From NCBI GenBank assembly GCA_016165875.1, contig JABBOT010000014.1:6942901-7006900 (forward strand): a stretch of DNA of 64,000 nucleotides, written 5' to 3'. A program made the position numbers and the translations under genes. Source of the stretch: Acanthopleura granulata (taxonomy: Eukaryota > Mollusca > Polyplacophora > Chitonida > Chitonidae). Positions 33,961 through 45,929 of the stretch are shown piece after piece. The notes beneath the pieces were generated by a model. The model was not told the origin of the DNA, searched no databases, and saw nothing but the letters and a program-made list of their open reading frames with translations. How positions within the stretch are numbered: position 1 is the stretch's first letter; the number at the start of each line of letters is the position of its first letter.

Positions 33961-34654
33961 TAATTGTGTATAGGGGCGGTTGTGGCAAAGTTGTTCAGTG
34001 GTTCAAGCCCAATCTTGGCCAGGGAATCCCCCTCGCACCCCACACCCTGTCACTGTTTGGAAGGCCTTAGTGACAATAAGCTGTCAACAGCTCAGTCTAA
34101 CTTTCCTTGAAAGTCATTTGTCCTCCACCAATATGGTGTGCATATCTGTATGGCACACATGGGAGGCGTTTGAGTAACTTGCCAAAGGTTGGTGGTTTAC
34201 TGCGGGCATGCGCTCTGGTAACATCCACACACAAAGCTGACAGCCATGATATGAGTGGAAAATTCATGAGCATAGCGTTACACATAAAATAAACCAGATA
34301 TCGATAATGTCTTAATCTACATCTGACACAAACATAATCGGTTTCGAAATGCAGTGAAAGTTGAATGAAATATGAATGTGCTTTCGTAGAGAGCTAAGGC
34401 GTCATACGGTTGACAGTAGACTGCACAGCTGGAGCTTAACCTAGAAATTCGTACAAAAATTTAAAAGGACCCGAAAGGTTCGTGATTCAGTCAGTGTTCT
34501 TGGCGTTACTTGGATTGGGATAATGCCATGGGCATTGTGGAATTTCAGCGTGGACATGTTCCACCGGCGTTATGGCCTTGTTGTGGATGTGTAGATGTAT
34601 GGTTAGGGTTTTACGTCTTACTTAACAATTTTTCGGTCATATGACGCCTAGGAG

Positions 34655-34925
34655 TCCTTAGAATGTAGATATACCGTGGCAGGGCGAATCCACTGGAACA
34701 TCATGCCGAAGACACCAGACATTATATACAACCCGGTAACATTATACTGACACCGGGCCGACCAGTCCTGTTTCCTGGCTCTAAACCACAGTGCTGAGTC
34801 CCAAGCGAAGCAGCAACAAGTACCATTTTTCAAAGCCTTTGGTATCACCCGTCCCGGAATTGATCCCGGATCTCCGGACCTCGAGGAGGACGCTCTAACC
34901 ACCAGGCCACCAAGGAGGCTTAATT
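34655..34925 (-). mobile_element. tRNA-derived SINE (minus)
   Basis: Read on the minus strand, the head is 'cttggtggcctggtggttagagcgtcc' (A box) and 'cgggatcaattccgggac' (degenerate B box), followed by a body ending near 34655. In one frame the head gives the peptide GLVVRASSSRSGDPGSIPG, a string familiar from this kind of tRNA-derived element in animal genomes. Confidence 0.82.
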
Positions 34926-35399
34926 GTTGTCGATGTGTACAGAATTTACATCTAAATGTTGACACCATTCCGTCTTCCTTGGTGTCATGTATAGTTTTCA
35001 CTTCTCGAGCAGACAAGACTTCCACGTTCGGCTTAGGCTTTAAGTCAGTTTCCTGACGAAGGGGCGGTGGTTTGTCATGGACACCTATGTTTCTTCCATC
35101 ATAAACGTTACCGCTTGCGGAAAAGTGAAAATTCGTGAATTCTTCGGAGAAAATAATAAGAGAGAATAATTTGATTAACAAACCGCCACAGCTCTCAGTT
35201 CAGAGGTCACTTGATGGAATACTTTCCGTGACTTGTGGTAAGATCTTTACCGCAGGAATCTTCTTGGGTTGCCTGCACTGAGAAAACTGAAAAGTGGGTT
35301 AATGTGCTGCCTCACCCCGGAGGGCTTTAACAGATTAGATAACCACGCAAAGTTCTGCAACAAGTCGCCTTTATTGCCGAACCATGCTGAGGTAAATAA
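34924..35399 (-). CDS. Candidate two-exon reading frame, unidentified
   Basis: On the minus strand, exon A is 35399-35251 (acceptor tattgtgtttcag; donor cctgcg|gtaaag, phase 2) and exon B starts at 35113 (acceptor cacttttccgcaag). The phases agree and the joined frame stays open. Exon A includes NKGDLLQNFAWLSNLLKPSG; exon B includes NVYDGRNIGVHDKPPP and EVKTIHDTKEDGMVSTF. Both are protein-like. Exon B runs on into the SINE at 34925 and stops at 34648. I do not recognise the family, and an upstream exon is needed because exon A begins in phase 0 without an obvious ATG. Confidence 0.4.
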
Positions 35400-35403
35400 C
35401 TGA

Positions 35404-36490
35404 AACACAATAAAACAGTGTCGGTAGAAACAATCAACAACTGAATTTAACATACACGTTCTAGGTTGAGAAAGTTCAAGCATAACGATAATGTAATGGT
35501 ACAAATACACAACGTTATGTAATGCGTATTTACTACGTTTCATTGAGTGTCAATAAGTCCCGTGGAGTTCGCATGGAAATGCACACAATTCAACACAAGC
35601 GTTGTTGTTGTCTCTCAAACTGTCACCGCGCTCCTTAAACGCCTTATTTTCAAAACAAATTTAACACCGTATATGATCCCGTTTATATGTACATGCATAT
35701 CTAACTGTAAATGTTACACTTACACTGTGGTTGTTTGGTTGTTGTCAGCTTTGAGCGCCATTTAGATAACAGGAACGAGAAATACGCCTCGACGATTTTC
35801 TGATATGTAATGTCACCAAAACTAACTCTGGCACAGGAGAGTTCTACATGTTCACAGTATAAGATAGGCGTGACAGTTAATGTGAAAGAGTTTCGTGTTT
35901 TCATGTATTAAGTGTGCCTAAACGTTTTTCAAAAATGTCAAATTTTTAGCCACTTTTTCGCCAATTGTTATGAGATGTTGTTTATCTTGGTGCTTTTTGC
36001 ATGAGCGCAGATGATTTCTCCGAAATTGACACATTTCTAGAAAACTGAAACAGCAAGCCGGATCTTCTCCCACAGCAGCGGTAAGGCCCTTTTTCCTACG
36101 AAATGAGCGGCCATATATACGATAGGCTACAGCGAAGAGAGAAACTTTAGTGGTTTGACACCGATGTCCTGTAGACACTACATGAATGTATGGGGTTTGA
36201 CACCACACTGTATACTTTAGTTATATGGTGCCGAGAAAATGTTCGAACTAAAATCAATAACCACGACAGATTATGTCAATTTGCGCGTGATTCAGACTGG
36301 ATTGTTCTACAATTCAGCAATATGAATTCATACTCGTATTGTTCAAGACTTCGTAGTTTATTTTTCCAATGCTGTAGTAACGCTGTTAACACGTAATCCA
36401 CACCCGCAAATTTAAGGTAACGGTTTCTGTTGTCGTTATTATTTTGTCAGAAACAAATGACATTTGGATATAAGCTGTAAGAAATTCTAT
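35404..36490. other. No firm gene
   Basis: A 96-codon minus frame (35918-36208) ends in a Lys/His-rich stretch, but it has no splice support and I do not call it. Confidence 0.45.
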
Positions 36491-36499
36491 TATTGGATA

Positions 36500-36985
36500 T
36501 TAGGTTGTTGACCCTGATGTTGACAGGCATTGTTCTTGCTGGAAGTTTGCTTCTAATCGTTGATGTTGCTGGAAGCTTGTTTCTGGTCATTGTTGCCACG
36601 TGTATGTTTGTTTCTGGTCACTGTTTCTTCATGAAAGATTGTTTCTGGTCACGGCAGATTGTTTCTACATGGGAGTTTTTTCTGGTCATTGGTGTTGCTA
36701 GAAAATTGTTTCTGGCCATGGTTGCTACATTGAAGTTTGTTTCTGGCGTGGTTGCTGTTGACTGCAAGTTTGTTTCTGATCAAGGCATTTATGTTGTTGG
36801 AAGCTTGTTTCTGATCATTGTTGCTGCACAGAAGCTTGTTTCCAGGAAGTTATATTGCTAGGCATTTGCTTATAAGAATTGGTGTTTCCGGGCATTCTTA
36901 TTTCCACGCATTGACGTTGCTGAACATTTATTTTGAGCCATTGATGTTTGCTGGACAATCGTTGTTGTTGGTAAACAGTTATGTC
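36500..36985. repeat. Degenerate ~30-36-bp repeat (gttgctggaagcttgtttctggtcatt)
   Basis: About thirteen diverged units of 'gttgctggaagtttgtttctggtcattg'. The 122-codon plus frame over it is a product of the repeat. Confidence 0.85.
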
Positions 36986-36999
36986 TACGCATTCATCTT

Positions 37000-37772
37000 C
37001 ATGGATGGTCATGATACACATTGGTGCTGCTTCTTCCTCTGAATATAGGTTAAACTTCAATCCAAGCAAAACTTGAAAGTGCCGAATTTTAAGAAGTCCT
37101 AACGTATAGATTTGTACTTCGAGGTTTAATGAGCATTAGGTGGGCGTTTTATTCGTGTTTCCTGAACTACATCCCGACCTTAGTATAAAAGACTTTAAAC
37201 CACAGCAGCGACGACTGTGTGATGGTGGGCCATTGGACACAGGGAACCGTTGAAGTACGATCTTGTCAATTCACATCAATACAACAAAATTGTTAGATGA
37301 AAGATATATATTTTATATTAGCATATTGTTCTCAAATCTCTGAAGATTACCAAGTATATACAAGCGGTTTTATCAAGGTAGTTTTGCCTTAACCAGGTGT
37401 GCAAAACAGTGGTTTCTTCTTGAAATTGATTGTTCTTTACTGTTGTATCATAAGCATCACAGGACAGAAAACATTCCAAGCGCATTTGAACCCCAGATTA
37501 CTTCCCTGAAATCCACCCTACAGGATTTATCTGACATGCAGACTTGCTATGGACAGTGTTTTTAGTCTTTAATTCGAAACTGCGTATTCCTGAAAAGAAG
37601 TCCTCATGAAGGCATGTTGGTCGGAGCCATGAAACCACGCCCCATATTTGGCGTACATTGACTGACATGTCCGCAGACAATCATTCATTACGCTCCCATC
37701 ACGGGGATTTTTCGTGATGGACTTATCCTACCCTGAAGATTTTTAATTGGTCGTTCTGACATCCAGTGAACA
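37000..37772. other. 3' flank of the ferroportin gene
   Basis: Minus-strand 3' untranslated and intergenic sequence. One AATAAA on the minus strand is at about 37148-37153; I cannot show that it is used. Confidence 0.4.
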
Positions 37773-38089
37773 TCATGCCGTCGCCACCATCCTCTTACTA
37801 ACCCGACCACTCGTCCCTAACACACAGAGCGTGTGGAATGGCAGAATATGATGGCGTACTTTACGGGAATACACCGCATAGAACACATTCGCGATGATAA
37901 TAAACCCGAACGATATGAGGACGAGGATTCCGAAGAGCTGTGGCTCTGGAGCAGCCACGACCATGGCGAACTTGAGAAGGTCCATCAACATGTTGATGGA
38001 GTTCTGGACACCGCTAAACGTTCCTCGCTCTCGTTCATCCACCGATTCTAGCACTTGCTGGGTGATTGTCAGGTCCGAGATCCATAATC
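37773..38089 (-). CDS. SLC40A1: SLC40A1 exon 8 (last helices and stop)
   Basis: Acceptor ttgttgtacag. It encodes SDLTITQQVLESVDERERG, FSGVQNSINMLMDLLKF, the last membrane helices and a basic tail, with TGA at 37775-37773. Lys532 at 37973-37971 replaces the His of human 'LLHF'. Confidence 0.96.
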
Positions 38090-41000
38090 CTGTACAACAA
38101 CAAACAAGTGACAGGGACATTTCAATAGATCGACAAACCCTTAAAAGTAAGCATACAAAACACCTGGTTTTGAACCTTGCGATGATATAGATACGATATA
38201 ACGGGACCAAGGTGTGGCATACATGTGTCAAGCTATAGGAAAGAAAAATGGATGGTCTAGATATTGAACACATAGTTAAGAGCTAGTATCTTTTTGGCTT
38301 CATTGAACGGTATTGAAAATTGGGTATGTACAATCTGTGTTTGCAAAGCATTATCTTGATTTATAAATTGCATATTTCTTTTTGTATGTAGCAAACTACC
38401 AGAGGGACGTGTATATAGTCCAAAATTCTTTTACGCATAATAAAACTGAAGACGTTGCACTTACCAAATCTGGCTGTAACGATGCCCGTCAATATCAAAG
38501 TGAGGGAGATGAAAGAGTTACCTCCCTCTGTTGGAGTGACAGCAGTGGAGTTGTCTCCGATTGCTGGAAACAAACCTGATGTGTTGGAGTAAACCGACAA
38601 CTTGTCATCCCAGAAGCCATGTTCTGCTTCCTGAAGTCGATCGACCGAGAGCACTGAAAACAACTGTTTTGAGGACTCCCAAGTTTCATTGGCATTTCTA
38701 CTTGTCGTCACTTCCGGTGAATAATCTCGAAGATAAAATGGATCAAATGGACTTCCGGGAGACCAAATCGAGGCTACGCACATGGTGAGGCACAGCGTTT
38801 CCATTGCCATGGAAATCAAACCGGTTCTGACCAGACCGAAACGGCTTTTCAAAAGCGGAAACGCGAAAGTTCCCAGGATTCCTACGATCGCGCCTGCGCC
38901 TATGATCAGCCCGAGGACTGACTCTGACATCCCCTGAGAGTACGAGTAACCTGAGAAAAGACGAGAACACAGCCAGCTCCATAAGGTGCCCGAAAAATAG
39001 TATGAAAATGGTAAATACATAACATATCAAACAACCAGACTCACACGACAAGAAGGTATCAGACCGAATGTGAATAATTGTTCATAAGTGTTTTTGTTTT
39101 GGGGGAGAACTGAAGGTTATCTAAAGCAGTGTTGTTATACTTGGCACATGTTGTAAAACTGTTGGTATATTAGGATCATTCGAGGTGTATAAAGCACCTT
39201 TCTTTTGAAAATATTTAAGAGAAATATGAGGACATCCTGAGAATGGCAGAAAACACACTTGTATGTAGACTAATACAAGTTGAAATTATCGTTACACGTA
39301 TCCCATACAAAGTCCGCTGTTCGAACTTGTCTTCTCCCTCATTCTAAATCTGCCGTGTTCCCATTTACCACACCCACTCTTCTCTTCAGCAAGCCCACTC
39401 CACTGTCACACCTCTTACCTGTAGTTATATTGTCAAACCCGAGCACAGTCATGTACAGACAGGCCAGGGCTATTCCTGAGTACGCCACCTTATACCTCAT
39501 GAATACCTTCCACCCCCGAACAAGGGTAATCAGGCTACTGAACATGGTATAACAACACCTCTGCAATGCACTCATAGCTCTGGGATTTTCAACCATTGTT
39601 ATCTCATTGGATTTAGCCAGATCTGAGCAAAAAGATGAAACAAAACTTCTAGTTAATTCAGCTAGGCTAACGAGGAACTCATTCCTTTTTTCTTCCGTAA
39701 ATCAACACGTTTTCTATGTTCTTTTTCGTCATCGGATTTCCTCGAGAGCTTAAAATGCAAGAAAATGGTGAAAGAATTGAGCTTTAACTGAGAGACAACT
39801 ACAGAATCTGACATTCTTTGACATTCCTTTTTGGCATTTTTTCACTGAAAGAAAATGTAGCATAAAATGTTTGAAAGTCCCATTTCTTCTCAAGAAAATT
39901 GGATACATTTAATTGACCATCATATGCAGTTGTTTAATTTAGTTTTGCACAGATGAAGTGAAGTGTGTTTAATGGAAATGAGTTAAGACTGTCCACCTTA
40001 AAATATTCGGTTGATATTTATCTCACTCTGACCGTTTTGCTTGAACTTTATGGGAAATGGTAAATCTCCTTTATCGTCTTTATCGCCTTTATCGCCTTTA
40101 AACGTCTTCACAAAGAGGCGTTGAACAACAGGACTACACAACTTAGTACCGAATAACTTTATGTCGTTAAGTTTTCCCATTGCATATTCTTTTTCCTGTA
40201 CTGTTTGCAACCAGAGTCTCAAATGAATAATATAAACTTTTGCTGCCATACTATACTTCACCTTTCTCCTCCAATCCGGAAGTGTACTTCTTCTTGGCGA
40301 GTGCTGGGACGGAATCGTACACCTTCTTGATGAGGATGTATTCCACGAAGACGGAAACGATATTCCAGGAAGCGATAAAGATGGCGCCCGAGACGATAGT
40401 GCCAAACCCAAGGACTTGACCTGTGGCGATCGGGGCGATGATATTCGTGGCCAGGTCAATCCTCCGCAAAATGGCCGTCATTTCTACAACAGACGAGCAC
40501 AGTTTCAAAAGTAAATTGCCAAGAGGCCGGATTTCCACAGATACGTGTGAACATTTGCCAACTATCACACTGTCGTCGTTACTCTGGTTTTACTCTTTAT
40601 GCCGTAGTCTTTTGTATTATGGTATCTAGAAAGGCCACAGCTTGCTTTGGTGTCAAAAACAACTTACTAACTACATGTCAACAGGGTGAGTCATATATAT
40701 GAATTATCCGAATGTCAAATACCTTTGTGACATTGTAAACCTGGTAAGCAGATCAAATGATAATGTTCTTATTTCTGCTTTCGTTTGTACGAAAATACAA
40801 GTACATGTGTACATTTATTTACGTTTTCTTGGGGGGAGGGGAGGGGGAACAGGGCGGATTAACCGATGGCCAGAGCCAAATTGGTCATACTCACTATAGG
40901 CCTGTTCAATATTTCTAGAACTTGGGCCGGTATCGACAGTGAAAAATTGGTCGCAAAAAGTCTGGTAAAGCCAGTTATAGTTTTTGTCGGAAATTGTAGA

Positions 41001-43359
41001 GACACATTCCACCGTACTTACTTGTCAATCTCCCCGAGTCACGCCCACATATTTCGATTATCCAATCACGTTCGATAGAGATGGTGTTCCCGACACTGGC
41101 CAACCGAGCCAGCACAGCGAACAGGATGAGAAGCGCGTGGCAAAGTGTCGTCAACCAACCGTCCCAAATCTCCGCGATCTGGGACCGGAAAGTCAGCAAC
41201 AGTATCACAACCAGAGCGCCGAGAATGACGCAAACATTCTGGGAAACGAGGGTCACTCGGGCAGCTGAGAAGCAAAAGTGAAAGTAACGTGTTAAGAAGA
41301 TGTTGGCTATTTCTGAAAGTGTCGATGGAGATGAAGGGAGAGCACCCCATTTGATGTCCCCCAGTGGGGATTTAAAATCACTTCATAAAGTTGAGCATTT
41401 CTACATGATGCCATGCTAATGTGTAGAGCTGTAAGTGAAAACGTCTTGAACATGCATATCGTTAACAAAAATAAATAAATAAATACGTGACCGGACCTAT
41501 TCTGTCTTAGGCTCTTACTTTAATCCACTTATCCTTCTATAAACTACTTACCCAGGTTGATTTACTTCTTGCGCATACCTTGTTATTTATACGCTTATTA
41601 AGGCAATGAAGCACGGTTCTAGCACTTACCATTCAGCCGTGCTGTGCGGTCCACCCAGTCTCCGATCAGACAGCCCAGTAGTAACACTGCCGCACCTTGG
41701 CAGAGGCCATAGACCGCTGTCAGCTGCAGAGAATCTGGCTCCAACTCGATCAGAAAGAGGCCGACACCAAACGACCACATCCGGTCTCCCTGAAACACAA
41801 TGGTGAGACCCACAGGCTATTAAATTGACGATAAGTTAGTAGTGGTCACTGTACACAAGGGAAGTTAACTCATACTTTAGTTTTCACACGTTCTGCGACG
41901 ACAAAACAGTATAAAACTTATAAGACTAAACTTTTGGAAACAAATATCAATGAAAAAAAAAGCACGACCGCAATATAAGAATTGACAATGTTTGAAATAT
42001 CGTTGCACTATTGAAAAAATGACCAGTTACGAAGAAATGAATTCTGTATTCAAAAGTGATCAACGTTTATTTCAAAAGTAGGCCACGGAATTATTTAAAA
42101 TAACTGGCCAAGATTTATTTGAAAAGTGGTTTTTGTTTCAAAATTTTCACTTCTCTTAACAATGGTTTCTACAGGCCGGTTGCCAGACGTAGGCTACATT
42201 TCTACCTACATTCTTTACAGCATCCTGATTTTATTTGCACAAAGGAGGATATTTTCTCATCACGGTGACATTATAAATACAATGGATGATACTGTCTCGT
42301 GACTCGTGACATCATGGATTAATTTGATTGATGTTCTACACCGTACTCAAGAATATTTCACTTATACGACGACGACCAGCGTTATGGTGGGTTGAAACAG
42401 ACAGGAAGCCCACGACCACCCGCAGGTTGCTAGTTAACCGTACCACGTACGACCGGAGAGGAAGCCAACATGGGCTGGACTTGAACTTACAGCGATCTCA
42501 CTGGTGAGAGACACCTGGACAATTACTCTGTACAAGCGCATTAACCCCTTCAGCCACGGGAACCCCATGTAGAATGGAAGATTACACTTTCTTACCATCG
42601 TAATTATATATTATCAATGGACGATAGGTTCTTACGATCGTGTCTTTCTCTCTACAACACATGATACCGTCTTACCTTTACTAGGCAGTACAATGGGCAT
42701 CACTTGTTATCGCAATTAGGTCATCAGAGTGACTTTGTTGAAGACAGTGTTCACGTGGCCGTTTGCGCATGTGTGACGATCCCACGTGTAAAAGTCTGGT
42801 GGTAATCACACGTGATAGGTCGTCAGCACCCTGCCAAATGTTGGTGGTTTAACCCTCTCACTCTGGTTTCCTTTAGCCATATAAATGAAATATGGCGTTG
42901 GTGTTGATCGAATAAACAAATAAATAAATTCCTATCGTCGCACAATTCTCTCTGCACAAGTTCACTGTTTGGTTGTCGGCTACTGAAATGGACATTTTAC
43001 TCACCCATGTCGAGAGGAAATGACTACAGTAAACAAAAATGCCTGTTCTCCTCCACCAGGACTTGGTGAATTCTGAAACTCAAGAGTGCAGAAAATTATA
43101 AGTGCTCTAGAACGCTTCACATACACGATGGTAAATGGTTTATGGGTTGAAAGAAAGAAGACAAAAAGCCTATGATCTCATTTGTTAAGGTTCGATGGGC
43201 TGCTGAGAGCAGTGCTTAGTTTCGTACCATACTAATGATACCGCTTAAGAAGGCCCACGGCATACCTGTTGCCGATGACTTGGGTGGGGCGGTAGGGTCT
43301 GGTAATGATCGTCCCTCCCGGGGCAACAAAGGCTCCGTCTCCGCGGCTGTTCCTGCCAT
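37773..43359 (-). CDS. SLC40A1: Ferroportin-like iron exporter, eight exons
   Basis: Solute carrier 40 family; ferroportin exports Fe2+ across the plasma membrane. Exons on the minus strand: 43359-43266, 43072-43005, 41789-41630, 41264-41022, 40483-40262, 39622-39419, 38950-38465, 38089-37773. All junctions are AG/GT with consistent phases, giving 597 codons (human 571). Conserved blocks in order are STWGDRMW, YGL..GDWVDRTARLN, IERDWI, ILRRIDLATN, LYMTVLGFD.ITTGY, RFGLVRTGLIS, VQNSINMLMDLL and ERG. The loop between the last transmembrane pairs (about residues 400-475) is long and N-glycosylation-rich (NET, NTS, NST). Relative to human, the H43, C326 and H507 equivalents are S60, N327 and K532, while D39 and D325 are kept. 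No iron-responsive element loop is visible just upstream. Confidence 0.95.
38465..38950 (-). CDS. SLC40A1: SLC40A1 exon 7
   Basis: Acceptor cttttctcag, donor atttg|gtaagt, phase 1 on both sides. It encodes GYSYSQGMSESVLGLIIGAG, FPLLKSRFGLVRTGLIS and the large variable extracellular loop. Confidence 0.96.
39419..39622 (-). CDS. SLC40A1: SLC40A1 exon 6 (hepcidin-site region)
   Basis: Acceptor tttttgctcag, donor acag|gtaaga, phase 1 on both sides. It encodes the end of the cytoplasmic loop and LACLYMTVLGFDNITT. The Asn codon at 39431-39429 sits where human ferroportin has Cys326. Confidence 0.95.
40262..40483 (-). CDS. SLC40A1: SLC40A1 exon 5
   Basis: Acceptor gtctgttgtag, donor aaag|gtgaag, phase 1 on both sides. 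It encodes MTAILRRIDLATNIIAPIA, then a helix ending VEYILIKKVYDSVPALA at the start of the large cytoplasmic loop. Confidence 0.96.
41022..41264 (-). CDS. SLC40A1: SLC40A1 exon 4
   Basis: Acceptor ttgcttctcag, donor acaa|gtaagt, phase 1 on both sides. It encodes VTLVSQNVCVILGAL through SIERDWIIEICGRDSGRL, helices 3-4 with the conserved ERDW. Confidence 0.96.
41630..41789 (-). CDS. SLC40A1: SLC40A1 exon 3 (GDRMW)
   Basis: Acceptor ttgtgtttcag, donor aatg|gtaagt, phase 0 in and phase 1 out. It encodes GDRMWSFGVGLF through IGDWVDRTARLN. Asp56 equals human Asp39; Ser60 (41774-41772) stands at human His43. Confidence 0.97.
41830..42325. other. Intron 2 of the SLC40A1 gene, no separate feature
   Basis: AT-rich intron sequence between exons 2 and 3. 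Confidence 0.5.
42325..42570 (-). mobile_element. SINE, 'tacggcgtaaaacacc' family (antisense)
   Basis: Reads 'ctacaccgtactcaagaatatttcacttatacgacgacgaccagcgttatggtggg', 'cacgaccacccgcaggttgct', 'ggacttgaacttacagcgatctcac' (reverse B box) and the reverse head. It is full length and lies inside SLC40A1 intron 2. Confidence 0.92.
42825..42930 (+). mobile_element. SINE tail fragment
   Basis: 'ccaaatgttggtggtttaaccctctcactctggtttcctttagcc' then 'atggcgttggtgttgatcg' and an AAACAAATAAATAAAT tail. Diverged copy. Confidence 0.6.
43005..43072 (-). CDS. SLC40A1: SLC40A1 exon 2
   Basis: Acceptor gagtttcag, donor tgg|gtgagt, phase 1 in and phase 0 out. It encodes a basic start and YCSHFLSTW, matching the first helix of ferroportin that precedes GDRMW. 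Confidence 0.93.
43266..43359 (-). CDS. SLC40A1: SLC40A1 exon 1 (N-terminus)
   Basis: ATG at 43359-43357 in good context (aacATGg), donor acag|gtatgc, phase 1 out. It encodes MAGTAAETEPLLPREGR, with an acidic dileucine-like ETEPLL. The assignment rests on frame, phase and the lack of another start. Confidence 0.8.
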
Positions 43360-43360
43360 G

Positions 43361-44470
43361 TTTCTTCTAAACTGTATTCGTGGTGCGTGGAACGAACGAA
43401 CACATTTATACGGGCACCGATGTTTGCACCCATCACTAAGGCCTTCAACTTAAACAATTATGCTGAAACACGACAGTCCTCTCTCTTTCGGCATGAAAAT
43501 CTTAAACTTGCGGGAACTGAATGCACAGCGAACACGTTCTGTTGTCAGGGGGCGCCATTTTAGATTGGCTAACTGCAGTAAAGGCCATCTATCTTACATT
43601 CAGATGGCCTCGAATTGCGAGCGTGAGGCTATATTGCACCGTGATTATTCAAGTACAGGAAGACGTATTTGGTATTCATGATTTAGTATCCGTGACGTCT
43701 GGCATGCATGCAACACGATTATCACGGGGATTTGATCGGTCAGTCTTTATGATTCCCGAATTTAACAGTTTATTATCACTGTATTTACGTCTACATTATA
43801 ACGCCGAATAAGCTTACATGTACTACTGGAGAATCCTGCCAGTCTGCCATGTCGTGAATAAAACAGAGGTGCTACGTGTGACCATTTGCCATTTAATCAC
43901 ACACTGTCGTTCCTGCTCTGATTTTACTCTCTATGCTGTAATCTTTCATAACGTAAGCTCCAATCTTCCGTTCTCCCTTAACATGAGGTGGGGACGTTGG
44001 GGGAAGAGGGCGAGGGGTGGATGGGGGTGGGTGGGTGTTTGTGTTGTTTGTTATTGGATTTGTTTGTTTGTAAAACCAGAGCAGCGGTGGCAATGAATAG
44101 TAGCAGCTTATACGCCCTCTATAGCACCATTGCCGAAGGGGAATTAGGCAGGAAAAAGTATAGTTCATACATGTGATGTCACGATAATATTGCAATAACA
44201 GGGAAAAGCTTCCCTGGGGTCTGCTTTGAGTTGAATTCCCAGTGCATATGATGGCTAAGTTTGATCAGTTTGGTTGACAGAGGAGATAATCTCTTGTAAG
44301 ATAAACTTTGAGATTTGCTCAAAGAAAATGTGAGTGGGTTCTTTTGAGTGAATGAAGCAGTCTGTATTATTTACCGTAAGAATTTATTTTCAAGGAGTGT
44401 TCTAGAGATTTAGATTTTGGTTCCTTGTGTGTTGATGACGAATGTCACATCATTGCTTTGTAAAGCAATG
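43361..44470. other. Upstream region of the SLC40A1 gene
   Basis: It contains a ggggcgccattttag word near 43549-43564 and a G-rich tract at 43985-44035. No exon or iron-responsive element is visible. Confidence 0.4.
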
Positions 44471-44474
44471 GCGT

Positions 44475-44735
44475 AAAGATAAATGAATGAATAAATGTTT
44501 CTGACTTAAAGCCACGTCGGCAATATATAAGCCATACCTTGGCAAAAATGATAAAAGAAGAAAATTGCACTGGTACATGAAGGTATGACTATGAAGTGTT
44601 TTTCTCTCATTCTGTATTGCATGACAGTCTTTGGCCATGGAGTCGTCTAATAAGGTCTCCAAGTAAAGGACTTAGCACCTGAATAATTCGTGATTTTGGA
44701 GGTTCGAATCCACCTCTCGTTATTTCCGTTGTAAC
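44475..44735. mobile_element. SINE fragments (two types)
   Basis: 44475-44545 reads 'gaatgaataaatgtttctgacttaaagccacgtcggcaatatataagccatacc', the antisense tail of the 'ttaagccataat' family. About 44650-44735 contains a perfect B box, ggttcgaatcc, in a tRNA-like context without a complete cloverleaf. Confidence 0.6.
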
Positions 44736-44899
44736 TCTTTTTTTGTTTGAAATTTTTCGCTCCATTGTCCGGTTTCCTACTCACATATAGTCTCTTGCCC
44801 TTGCATGACAGCTGATATAGCCATCAAGTACAACACAAAACATCAATCAAATCAATAGTTTCGCAAGTTTGATCTGGTAGCTCATCAGAACAAAAGTTG

Positions 44900-44965
44900 T
44901 ATAGAAATTTATTTATTTGTTTGGTGTTAAACGCTGTACCCAAGAAAATTTTATTTATATGTCTT
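44900..44965 (-). mobile_element. SINE tail fragment (antisense)
   Basis: 'atttatttatttgtttggtgttaaacgctgtacccaagaaaattttatttatatg' matches the reversed tail of the common SINE. Confidence 0.7.
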
Positions 44966-45929
44966 CCTCCAGAATTACCTCGCCAAAAAGGATCATATTG
45001 ACGTGTTAAATCTTTCACCTTAGACGGGTCCCTGCACCAGGCATGATATTTTCCAGACGTCTCTACTACTCACGGAACTTTGGTGGCATTTTAGGTTTCA
45101 CAGCGTTCATCGAGGGCTTTTTGTGGTGTTCTGGAAAGTATGCTGAAGATATTTGCCTTCTGGCAATATGACACAGGCCTATACCTATTGCCTAGCAAGT
45201 TAAACTATCTATGGGAGGACTCTCCAGGCATTTTTTTTTATTACCACGAGTATATAGGAGAAATATTCTTGCGAACGGCGTCAAACAAAAATTAGTCAAT
45301 CATATCAGGCAAAATGTGCTTACTGACGTATTAGGGAAATTCCTGCACGATGTAGGCCTATAATCAAATTACACGGTACCAACAATCTGTTGCGATGAGC
45401 TTGTAGCGCCAGAGGCCCTTGTCCAAAAGAGATCGCTTCTTCTTCCAAGGGGTGCAACTCCTGCTGAACAATAACACAGGCGTTCTTTACCGCTGACCAG
45501 GCAACTACACTAAACATTCAGGATGTATTTGGGCTGGAACATTAACAGAATAAATGGTTAAATCATTGTGTGTTCATGACAGGTGAAATTAAAACATGGG
45601 ACCCCACAGAAATGATGAGGTAAGACTTTGCTAGGAAGGTTTTGTAAATTTTAAACTGAAGTCACAATTACAAACAAAAGACCTCTGGAATCATGGCGAC
45701 GCATCGAGATCTGAGAATGATTAGAAAACACCACCAATATTACAAGTTTGGATATTTCAATGACATTTTAATCAGTGTGTCCGTGCAACTTTTTTGTATG
45801 TTTTTGTTCAAAGATATCTCATCGTAATAAATCTTTCTATATACAGTCATTAAAATGCACTACTTTGGGAAATGATAGCCTTACCATGTGCAAATACAAA
45901 GATAAATCTGCGTGTAAGGATTTTGTTGA

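Noticed and set aside
43360..43510. Iron-responsive element in the ferroportin 5' leader
   Set aside because: I looked for a CAGTGN loop on the minus strand directly upstream of the start and found none; the true leader length is unknown.
45380..45463. 28-codon minus-strand exon-like segment (QELHPLEEEAISFGQGPLAL)
   Set aside because: It has an acceptor and a weak donor, but it is too short, stands alone and has no recognisable neighbours.
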